From an uncultured Granulosicoccaceae bacterium (GTDB taxonomy: Bacteria; Pseudomonadota; Gammaproteobacteria; Granulosicoccales; Granulosicoccaceae), in assembly GCA_938035125.1 (NCBI GenBank), contig CALHNS010000047.1, forward strand, positions 1-39,067: 39,067 nt of DNA, given 5' to 3'. Shown in pieces: positions 7,867 through 14,721 of this stretch. The notes below the pieces were generated by a model that had not been told where the DNA came from, did no database searches, and saw only the letters and a program-made list of their open reading frames with translations. The position numbers and the translations under genes were made by a program. How positions within the stretch are numbered: the stretch's first letter is position 1; every line of letters starts with the position of its first letter.

Positions 7867-7895
7867 ATTCTAAGGTATCCAATAGTTAGAATCAA
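7867..7895 (-). promoter_or_regulatory. Sigma-70 promoter of yceD-rpmF-plsX-fabH
   Basis: On the minus strand TTGATT (7895-7890), 17 bases, then TAGAAT (7872-7867) gives a strong match to the sigma-70 consensus. The expected start point, about 7860, is only a few bases before the yceD ATG at 7857. Confidence 0.65.
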
Positions 7896-7950
7896 GCAGT
7901 TGAGCCTATTCACACCCCATTTTTCCACCCCTTGTGGCACAGTTGCTCAG

Positions 7951-8628
7951 ATGCCTACCAGCCTCCCAAAATTGATTCTGGCCTCCACCTCCCGATACCG
8001 AGCCGAACTACTAGGCAGGCTGGGCGTGGCTTTCGAAACCGCAGCCCCCAAGGTGGATGAATGCCACCAACCGAACGAACCTCCAGCAAAGCGCGCTCAG
8101 CGGCTGGCTAGGGAAAAATCTATGGCGCTGGCGGCACAATTTCCCCATGGGCTACTCATCGGGTCCGATCAAGTGGCGGCGCTGGCAGATGCGGAGCAAG
8201 TCGGAGGTTCTAAAGCGAGTTCTGCCACGGCGAAAACTTTGACCGACGCCCTACCAAAGCCTTTACCACCCGTTGAAATTTTCGACAAACCCGGCACCGA
8301 ATCAAACGCCATAGAAACCTTAATGAGCCTACGTGGGAAGAGCGTTAACTTTTATACCGCTGTGTGTCTTCACAACCCTGCAACCCATGCGCTGATCGAA
8401 CATACCGATGTCACCTCGGTGGACGTGCGAGAAGACTTAACTGATGCCGCCATTAGGCGTTATGTACAAGCCGACGATCCCTTGGATTGTGCTGGGGCAT
8501 TTAAAGTAGAGTCACTGGGCATTGCGTTGTTTACCGCGGTTCGCAGTGAAGACCCAACCGCTTTGATGGGGTTACCGCTAATTGCTGTGGCAGCGGCTTT
8601 GCGTTCTTTTGAGTTTGAGGTGCCTTAA
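7951..8628 (+). CDS. Maf/YceF family nucleotide pyrophosphatase
   Basis: 225 residues from the ATG at 7951, which gives the family-typical N-terminus MPTSLPKLILASTSRYRAELL. The upstream TTG at 7900 would add 17 residues unlike the family. Maf proteins hydrolyse modified or non-canonical nucleotides; the YceF branch acts on m7GTP. Conserved parts include APKVDE, GSDQVA, FYTAVCL, YVQADDPLDCAGAFKVE and MGLPLIAV. Between GSDQV and the conserved FDKPGT there is an added stretch of about 25 residues (AEQVGGSKASSATAKTL...) that E. coli YceF lacks. It is divergent from yceD, as in E. coli. Confidence 0.9.
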   Translation: MPTSLPKLILASTSRYRAELLGRLGVAFETAAPKVDECHQPNEPPAKRAQRLAREKSMALAAQFPHGLLIGSDQVAALADAEQVGGSKASSATAKTLTDALPKPLPPVEIFDKPGTESNAIETLMSLRGKSVNFYTAVCLHNPATHALIEHTDVTSVDVREDLTDAAIRRYVQADDPLDCAGAFKVESLGIALFTAVRSEDPTALMGLPLIAVAAALRSFEFEVP

Positions 8629-8666
8629 GTTAACCTAGGCAATAAACGCAAGGGCCAACCACCAGA

Positions 8667-8703
8667 ACTAAACCCCAGCATTAAACCCCAGTACTAAACC
8701 CAG
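8667..8703. repeat. Three short tandem repeats between maf and pgpA
   Basis: Three units of 12-13 bases of the form NNTAAACCCCAG stand in a row in the convergent gap; the last is one C shorter and covers the pgpA stop codon. No terminator hairpin is visible. Confidence 0.6.
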
Positions 8704-9182
8704 GGCACCCAACCTAAATTCAACAACGCGTGCAGAATGGTACAAGCCATTAGGCCTGCGACCACATCGTCAATCATGATGCCAAACCCGCCGTGAACGC
8801 GCGCATCAATGTTGCGTATGGGCCAAGGCTTTAGGATATCGAGCAGGCGAAACAAAATGAAGGCAATAACGACTGTGGACAAGGTGCGCGGCACGGCAAT
8901 CATCGCCACGAAAAAACCCACCCACTCATCAAACACAATGGCGCCATGATCGTGCACTTTTAAGGCGTTTGTGCAGTATTCACAGAACCAAACACCCGCT
9001 ACGAACAACACCAGCACGAACAGAGTAAAGGCGGCGATTGATTGGGGGAGAAACCACACCAAGGGTATGGCCGCTAAAGTGCCAAAGGTGCCAGGGGCCA
9101 CAGGCGCTAAGCCAGAACCTGCACCTAAAGCGAGAAAATTCGCCGGATGTTTTAACCACACATCTCGCGGTTGCACGGCCAA
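8694..9182 (-). CDS. pgpA: Phosphatidylglycerophosphatase A
   Basis: 162-residue inner-membrane phosphatase that turns phosphatidylglycerophosphate into phosphatidylglycerol, the step after PgsA. Recognisable segments are GSGLAPVAPGTFGTLAAIP, DHGAIVFDEWVGFF and FGIMIDDVVAGL, with several hydrophobic helices. The best start is a TTG at 9182 with no strong ribosome site. The frame stays open upstream to a TAA but offers no ATG or GTG. It lies 50 bases after nusB; thiL, which often separates the two, is missing. Confidence 0.9.
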   Translation of the reverse strand: MAVQPRDVWLKHPANFLALGAGSGLAPVAPGTFGTLAAIPLVWFLPQSIAAFTLFVLVLFVAGVWFCEYCTNALKVHDHGAIVFDEWVGFFVAMIAVPRTLSTVVIAFILFRLLDILKPWPIRNIDARVHGGFGIMIDDVVAGLMACTILHALLNLGWVPWV

Positions 9183-9232
9183 TTCATCATTAACCGCATC
9201 AGCGTTTTCACCAACTTTAGAATCTTTGGGAT

Positions 9233-9931
9233 TCAGCTCTTTTTACCCGCTTTCATTTCCGATGCACGCAGCACCATAGCCACCTTATCAATCACGCCAT
9301 TAACGTACTTATGACCTTGATCGGCACCAAAGCGTTTGGTAAGTTCCACCGCTTCGTTGATGGCAACCCGTGCAGGCGTTTGCAAACAATCTCTTAGTTC
9401 GCAAGTAGACAGACGAAGAATAGATCGCTCGATGGGGTCAAGATCAGCAATGGGACGATCCAGTGCAGGCTCTAACAATACATCGATTTCGTCCACATCC
9501 AATGCCACACCGCGATACAAACGTTCGAAGTGATCAAGATCCACATTGGATAAGTTCTGCGTCTCTTTAAATTGATTCAACACATCGCTTAAGTCAACGT
9601 TGCCTACATCCCATTGATACAAAGCTTGCAACGCGCGTTGACGAGCAAAACGACGCGCTTGATTTCTCGATACACGCTTGCCAGATGATGCTCGTTTTGT
9701 ATCTTTATTGGCTGACTTTTCAGCATCACCCCAAGGCTTATCAACGCCTTCATCGCTTGATGCTTGCTCTTCATCACCTTCTTGCCAATTTTTAATGGCA
9801 TCAGCCAGCGATTGAGCATCGGGCAATTCGGCCTTATCTAAATCGGTTACTGCCAAGCTTTCCGGTGTACTTTTCGACGGTTTTTCCGTCTCTTCTTCGA
9901 CCTTATCAGTGGGTTGTGGCATGTTTTTCAT
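9233..9931 (-). CDS. nusB: Transcription antitermination factor NusB with long N-terminal extension
   Basis: 232-residue protein; usual NusB proteins have about 140. Residues from about 85 onward are NusB (RNQARRFARQRALQALYQWDVG..., LERPIADLDPIERSILRLSTCEL, RVAINEAVELTKRFGADQGHKYVNGVIDKVA). NusB binds rRNA boxA with S10 and prevents early termination. Residues 1-85 are acidic and low in complexity and match nothing I recognise. ATGs exist only at codons 1 and 4, so the extension is encoded unless a non-ATG start is used near VSRNQARR. It lies between cysS and pgpA, away from the usual ribH and thiL. Confidence 0.92.
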   Translation of the reverse strand: MKNMPQPTDKVEEETEKPSKSTPESLAVTDLDKAELPDAQSLADAIKNWQEGDEEQASSDEGVDKPWGDAEKSANKDTKRASSGKRVSRNQARRFARQRALQALYQWDVGNVDLSDVLNQFKETQNLSNVDLDHFERLYRGVALDVDEIDVLLEPALDRPIADLDPIERSILRLSTCELRDCLQTPARVAINEAVELTKRFGADQGHKYVNGVIDKVAMVLRASEMKAGKKS

Positions 9932-9962
9932 GGGTTAGTTGTATTTTTTTTCCGTCAATCGC

Positions 9963-11360
9963 TTAGCTTCGGCGCCAGTTAGTTTTGCCGTCTTTGTCTT
10001 CTAGGATGATGCCGGCCTCTACCAACGTGTCCCGTATTTCATCACTGCGAGCGAAATCCTTTGCAGCCCTTGCCTCAATGCGCTCTTTTATAAGAGCTTC
10101 TATGGCTGATTCGTCCAATCCCTCATCGCCCAATGCGCGTTGCAACACCGCCACCGGGTCATCACCTAATAAACCAATTCGTGAACCCAATTGCTTCAAG
10201 GTGTTAGCCAACACACCGGCCTGCTCACTTTCTGCATTGGCTTTGTTCAAACTGTTGGCCACATCGTGCAGCACCGATACCGCCTCTGCCGTATTCAAAT
10301 CATCGTTCAGCGCATCATCAAAACGTGCAACCGCTGCGGTATCCAGAACATCATCGGCGGCAAATGCGCCACCTGCTTCAGAAAAACTTTTTAACGACGT
10401 GTACAAACGACGCAGCGCTTGGCGAGCAGAATCTAATTGGGCTGTGGAATAGTTTAACGGGCTACGATAATGGCTGCCCAATATGAACAAGCGCATCTCT
10501 TCACCGGTGTACGACTTCAGCACCTCTCTGACTGTGAAAAAATTGCCCAAACTTTTCGACATTTTTTCATCATCAATGCGCACGAAACCATTGTGCATCC
10601 AGTAACGCGCGAACGACTTACCGGTGGCCGCCTCACTTTGGGCAATCTCGTTTTCATGGTGCGGAAACTGCAAATCCATCCCGCCGCCGTGTATATCGAA
10701 TTCATCACCCAATAATTCTCTAGACATAGCCGAACATTCAATATGCCAACCGGGCCTGCCATTACCCCAAGGAGATTCCCAGCTGGGTTCATCCGCTTTG
10801 GCCGCTTTCCACAGAACAAAATCCAACGGATCATTTTTGGCTGTATCCACAGCCACTCGCTCGCCCGCTCGAAGCTCTTCAAGTTTTCGACCCGATAATT
10901 TACCGTACCCTTCAAACGCGTTCACCGAGTAGTACACATCGCCGTTGTCGGCTGCATACGCATGCCCCGAGGCAATGAGCGTTTCAATCATGGACACCAT
11001 GGGTTCAATGGTTTCTGTGGCGCGAGGTTCATGAGTGGGCTTTAAAATTCCTAAGCTGGTCGCATCGGTGTTCATCTCATTAATGAACCGATCGGTCACT
11101 TCCGACATGGTTTTGCCTTGCTCAACCGCTCGGGCGATAATTTTGTCGTCCACATCGGTGATGTTGCGCACGTAGTTAACCTTCAAACCCGCCGCTAACA
11201 GGTGGCGGTATAACACATCAAAAACCACCAGCACACGGGCATGGCCCACGTGGCAATAGTCATAAACGGTCATACCACACACATATAAGCCCACCTCTCC
11301 TGGCACACGGGGCTCGAATCGCTCTTTTTTTCGGCTAAGCGTATTGTAGATGTGTAACAT
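9963..11360 (-). CDS. cysS: Cysteinyl-tRNA synthetase
   Basis: 465-residue class I synthetase that charges tRNA-Cys; its tRNA is encoded at 1546-1619. The HIGH motif appears as HVGH (37-40) and KMSKS in [11 protein letters not shown]. Zinc ligands C28 (LYVCGMTV), the cysteine in WHIECSAM, and the histidine pair in [10 protein letters not shown] are present. Length matches the family (E. coli 461). Divergent from the cyclophilin genes, as cysS and ppiB are in E. coli. Confidence 0.97.
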   Translation of the reverse strand: MLHIYNTLSRKKERFEPRVPGEVGLYVCGMTVYDYCHVGHARVLVVFDVLYRHLLAAGLKVNYVRNITDVDDKIIARAVEQGKTMSEVTDRFINEMNTDATSLGILKPTHEPRATETIEPMVSMIETLIASGHAYAADNGDVYYSVNAFEGYGKLSGRKLEELRAGERVAVDTAKNDPLDFVLWKAAKADEPSWESPWGNGRPGWHIECSAMSRELLGDEFDIHGGGMDLQFPHHENEIAQSEAATGKSFARYWMHNGFVRIDDEKMSKSLGNFFTVREVLKSYTGEEMRLFILGSHYRSPLNYSTAQLDSARQALRRLYTSLKSFSEAGGAFAADDVLDTAAVARFDDALNDDLNTAEAVSVLHDVANSLNKANAESEQAGVLANTLKQLGSRIGLLGDDPVAVLQRALGDEGLDESAIEALIKERIEARAAKDFARSDEIRDTLVEAGIILEDKDGKTNWRRS

Positions 11361-11503
11361 TTCGTCTGTTTTGGTATCGTATGTGGTCGGTTGGATTCGC
11401 TACATTGAGCGTAGCAGGTTACCTGATGGTTAATACATCGAGGGTATGGCATAAAAGCCGCTAGACTCCCGCCATCCTTTCTTATGACTTCGGACTCACT
11501 ATC
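11361..11503. promoter_or_regulatory. Divergent control region between cysS and the cyclophilin operon
   Basis: The 143-base gap must hold promoters for both directions. A small hairpin (GCTAC...GTAGC) lies near 11399-11415. A weak TTGAGC at about 11406 is followed by A/T-rich TTAATAC, but no convincing -35/-10 pair is present. Confidence 0.35.
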
Positions 11504-12145
11504 ATGAGAGTGACGCAGCTGCTCACAATCTTATGCGTTTTATTCGCCATCCCAGCTTTTGCGCAAGATTTACCCAAGGTTTCTATGCAAACCAACGTCG
11601 GCTCAATCGTAATAGAGCTAGACAGCGAACGTGCCCCCAGTTCGGTTGAAAATTTCATTGGCTACGTAAACAGTAGCTTTTATAACGACACCTTGTTCCA
11701 CCGCGTGATCGACGGTTTCATGATTCAAGGCGGCGGGTTCAGCCCCAAGTTCATGCGCAAGCAAACCAAATCGCCTATTCGAAATGAGGCGAACAATGGC
11801 TTGAAAAATCTTGCCTACACCATCGCCATGGCAAGAACCAATGCTCCGCATTCTGCCACTTCGCAGTTTTTCATCAACACCGTTGATAACCCGAACCTTG
11901 ACCACACCGCACCCACTGGCCGCGGCTGGGGATACGCTGTGTTCGGTCGCGTAATCGATGGGTTCGACGTTGTCGATACTATCGGTACGGTGGCCACAGG
12001 CTCTGCAGGCCCGTTTCCTCGCGATGTGCCTAAAGAGGCCATCATCATAGAATCGATCACCATGTTAACCGGTGACGAGGCGCCAAGCGGCTCAGCTACA
12101 CAAACTAAGCAAAGCACCGATACCGCTAGCGACACGCAGCAGTAA
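11504..12145 (+). CDS. Periplasmic peptidyl-prolyl cis-trans isomerase (cyclophilin)
   Basis: 213-residue cyclophilin that would speed proline isomerisation during folding of exported proteins. An N-terminal signal peptide (MRVTQLLTILCVLFAIPAFA, cut before QD) directs export. The cyclophilin core follows: FHRVIDGFMIQGGGF, SATSQFFINT and GWGYAVFGRVIDGFDVVD. A Ser/Thr/Gln-rich tail (GSATQTKQSTDTASDTQQ) extends past the domain. The next gene encodes a clear paralogue without signal peptide, so the pair serves periplasm and cytoplasm. Confidence 0.93.
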   Translation: MRVTQLLTILCVLFAIPAFAQDLPKVSMQTNVGSIVIELDSERAPSSVENFIGYVNSSFYNDTLFHRVIDGFMIQGGGFSPKFMRKQTKSPIRNEANNGLKNLAYTIAMARTNAPHSATSQFFINTVDNPNLDHTAPTGRGWGYAVFGRVIDGFDVVDTIGTVATGSAGPFPRDVPKEAIIIESITMLTGDEAPSGSATQTKQSTDTASDTQQ

Positions 12146-12161
12146 GCACAAACCGCTAAAC

Positions 12162-12191
12162 TTCGCCCGTCTTCTTTTGAAAACGGGCGAA
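12162..12191 (+). promoter_or_regulatory. Hairpin covering the ppiB ribosome-binding region
   Basis: TTCGCCCGT (12162-12170) and ACGGGCGAA (12183-12191) form a perfect 9-pair stem with a 12-base loop. The second arm ends five bases before the ppiB ATG and includes the only purine-rich stretch (GGGCGAA) that could bind the ribosome. No T run follows, so it is more likely to control translation or protect RNA than to end transcription. Confidence 0.5.
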
Positions 12192-12196
12192 CCCCA

Positions 12197-12691
12197 ATGA
12201 ATGTTGTTATTAAGACCTCTCTCGGCGATATCACTTTAGAGCTGGACGAAACGGCTGCACCTGAAACTTGCGCCAACTTCAAGCGCTACGCTGACAAAGG
12301 CCACTACGATCAAACGATTTTCCATCGAGTGATTCCAGGCTTCATGATTCAAGGCGGCGGTTTCGACGCCGACATGAATCAAAAAGATACTGACCCCACC
12401 ATAAAGAACGAAGCTAACAATGGCTTAAAGAACGATCTGGGCACCATCGCCATGGCGCGCACCCCAGACCCACATTCGGCCAGCTCTCAGTTCTTCATTA
12501 ACTTATCGAACAACGATTTCTTAAACTTCCAATCTGAAACCAGCCAAGGTTGGGGTTACTGTGTGTTCGGCAAAACCACCGACGGTATGGACACAGTTAA
12601 CGCGATCGCTAAAGTCACCACAGGCAATCACGGACACCATGGCGACGTTCCCACAGAAACGGTCATGATTGAATCCATCACCGTTAGCTAA
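12197..12691 (+). CDS. ppiB: Cytoplasmic peptidyl-prolyl cis-trans isomerase B
   Basis: 164-residue cyclophilin without a signal peptide, the expected length for PpiB. Core motifs are FHRVIPGFMIQGGGFDADM, SASSQFFINLSNNDFLN and GWGYCVFGKTTDGMD. It overlaps lpxH by 23 bases and lies next to cysS, an order shared with E. coli. Confidence 0.96.
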   Translation: MNVVIKTSLGDITLELDETAAPETCANFKRYADKGHYDQTIFHRVIPGFMIQGGGFDADMNQKDTDPTIKNEANNGLKNDLGTIAMARTPDPHSASSQFFINLSNNDFLNFQSETSQGWGYCVFGKTTDGMDTVNAIAKVTTGNHGHHGDVPTETVMIESITVS

Positions 12692-13442
12692 AGCCTGCGT
12701 GTACACAGCTAGCGACACTTTCCTCGTTGCCGACTGCCACTTAGATGGCAGTCGGCCGCAGGTGTCTGAGCTGTTTATTCAGTTTTTACAAACTATTGAA
12801 GGCGCGGGCCAGCTATGGATACTGGGCGACTTTGTTGAATATTGGCTGGGTGATGATGCTGGTAACCCAGAACTGAACGCGGTGTTGGATGCGTTAAAAA
12901 AACGTATTGAATCAGGAACCGACGTTCATTTTATGCACGGCAACCGTGACTTTTTATTAGGTGCACGCTTTGGCGAACAGCTAGGTGCAACGGTTCATAA
13001 AGACGATGAACTGAACATCACTCTACCGAACGATGAGCGCGTGTTGTTACTTCACGGCGATACGCTGTGCACCGATGATGTGGAATACCAAAAGCTTCGC
13101 CAGTTACTGCGTTCGGATCAATGGCAGAAGCCTTTTTTAAATCAAAGCATCAGCGAGCGTATTGAAACCGCGAAATCATTGCGTGATAAAAGCCGTGATG
13201 CCACGGCCGATAAATCACAAACCATCATGGATGTGAACACCGAAGCAGTAAGCGATGCTTTTATGCGCACCGGTGTGACAACGTTAATTCATGGCCACAC
13301 CCACAGGCCCAACACCCATTCGAGCACTATCAATGAGAAGCCTTGCACACGCATGGTTCTGGGCGATTGGCACGACGATCACGCCATGGTGGCGCATGCC
13401 AGCCCAATTGGCTTAGAACTGGTGCAATATCCTTTTCGGTGA
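12669..13442 (+). CDS. lpxH: UDP-2,3-diacylglucosamine diphosphatase
   Basis: 257-residue Mn-dependent enzyme that splits UDP-2,3-diacylglucosamine to lipid X and UMP, the fourth step of lipid A synthesis, at the inner membrane. Calcineurin-like phosphatase motifs are present in order: DCH (22-24), LGDFVEYWLGDD, HGNRDFLLG, LLHGDTLC and HGHTHRP. The ATG lies inside ppiB, so translation is probably coupled. Overlapping ppiB-lpxH genes imply one transcript. Confidence 0.95.
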   Translation: MNPSPLAKACVYTASDTFLVADCHLDGSRPQVSELFIQFLQTIEGAGQLWILGDFVEYWLGDDAGNPELNAVLDALKKRIESGTDVHFMHGNRDFLLGARFGEQLGATVHKDDELNITLPNDERVLLLHGDTLCTDDVEYQKLRQLLRSDQWQKPFLNQSISERIETAKSLRDKSRDATADKSQTIMDVNTEAVSDAFMRTGVTTLIHGHTHRPNTHSSTINEKPCTRMVLGDWHDDHAMVAHASPIGLELVQYPFR

Positions 13443-13535
13443 AGGGATTACTCTGCTGGCGATGTTTAGAGGCAGAACTCCACTATCGTATGGGATACTC
13501 TAATGCCTGTTCAACCCAACAGCTGATCACCAACT

Positions 13536-14666
13536 ATGAGCACCATCGCTACAACTCACGTTGGCTCTTTGCCACGTACCCAAAAAGTTGTTGACTTCAT
13601 CTTCGCTCGCGAAAAAGGTGAATCCTATAACCAAGATGAATTCGATGCGGCCATGAGCGAAGCGGTTGATGAAACCGTTCGCAGACAAAAAGAGGCAGGC
13701 ATTGATGTGGTTTCCGATGGTGAGACATCCAAGATCTCATACGCCACTTATGTAAAGGATCGTTATAACGGTTTCAGTGGTGATAGCCCACGTAACGCAC
13801 CGGCCGATTTAAAACTATTCCCCACGTTTTTAGAACGCCTTGCCAGTAGCGGCGGAACGGCCGACTACGCACGACCGCAGTGCACCAGTGAAATAAGCTC
13901 GAAAGGGCAAACCGACTTAAACAAAGACATTACCAACTTAAAAAATGCCATGGCAAAACACGGTGTTGAACGCGGCTTTATGAACGCCGCATCACCAGGG
14001 GTTATCAGTCTATTTTTACCCAATCAACACTACGCAACGCGTGAACAGTATTTAGCAGCGCTTGCCGATGTCATGAAAACCGAATACGAAACGATTGTTG
14101 CCGCGGGTTTAGATTTGCAGTTGGATTGCCCCGACTTAGCACTGTCACGCCACATGTTATTTCCTGATGTGAGTGATGATGAATTTGTAAAAATTGCGAA
14201 CACACACGTTGAAGCGTTAAACCATGCACTGCGTGATGTGCCAAAAGAGAAAGTGCGGGTGCACATTTGCTGGGGCAACTACGAAGGCCCACACGTGTGC
14301 GATATCGACATGGCTAAAATGTTTGACACCTTAATGAGCACGCACTCACGTTACGTGTTGTTCGAAACATCGAACCCGCGCCATGCCCATGAATGGCAAG
14401 TGTTTAAAGAACGCGCTAAAGACATTCCCGATGACAAAATATTAGTACCCGGTGTGGTTGATACCACCACAAACTTCGTTGAACACCCAGAAGTTGTGGC
14501 CGAGCGTGTTACTCGTTTTAAAGGCATCGTGGGGGCCGATAGAATTCTTGCCGGTTCTGATTGCGGCTTCGGAACCTTCGCAGGCTTCGGCGCGGTTGAC
14601 CCTGAAATCGCTTACGCAAAATTAGGTGCCTTGGTTGAAGGCACTGCTTTAGCGGCGGGTCGATAG
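13536..14666 (+). CDS. MetE-like (cobalamin-independent methionine synthase C-terminal) methyltransferase
   Basis: 376-residue protein that matches the catalytic C-terminal domain of MetE and the related epoxyalkane:coenzyme M transferases, without the MetE N-terminal domain. The start TTHVGSLPR and the phrase VVSDGE are family signatures. Zinc ligands for thiol activation are probably H243 and C245 (VRVHICWGN) and C343 (AGSDCGFGT). It would transfer an alkyl or methyl group to or from a thiol; the substrate is unknown. The 93-base gap after lpxH suggests its own transcription unit. No metabolic partner genes are next to it. Confidence 0.85.
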   Translation: MSTIATTHVGSLPRTQKVVDFIFAREKGESYNQDEFDAAMSEAVDETVRRQKEAGIDVVSDGETSKISYATYVKDRYNGFSGDSPRNAPADLKLFPTFLERLASSGGTADYARPQCTSEISSKGQTDLNKDITNLKNAMAKHGVERGFMNAASPGVISLFLPNQHYATREQYLAALADVMKTEYETIVAAGLDLQLDCPDLALSRHMLFPDVSDDEFVKIANTHVEALNHALRDVPKEKVRVHICWGNYEGPHVCDIDMAKMFDTLMSTHSRYVLFETSNPRHAHEWQVFKERAKDIPDDKILVPGVVDTTTNFVEHPEVVAERVTRFKGIVGADRILAGSDCGFGTFAGFGAVDPEIAYAKLGALVEGTALAAGR

Positions 14667-14721
14667 GTTTACATTCACACAGGCTCTTCTATAGAGCATT
14701 AGCCAACCGGATGGCGAGTTC

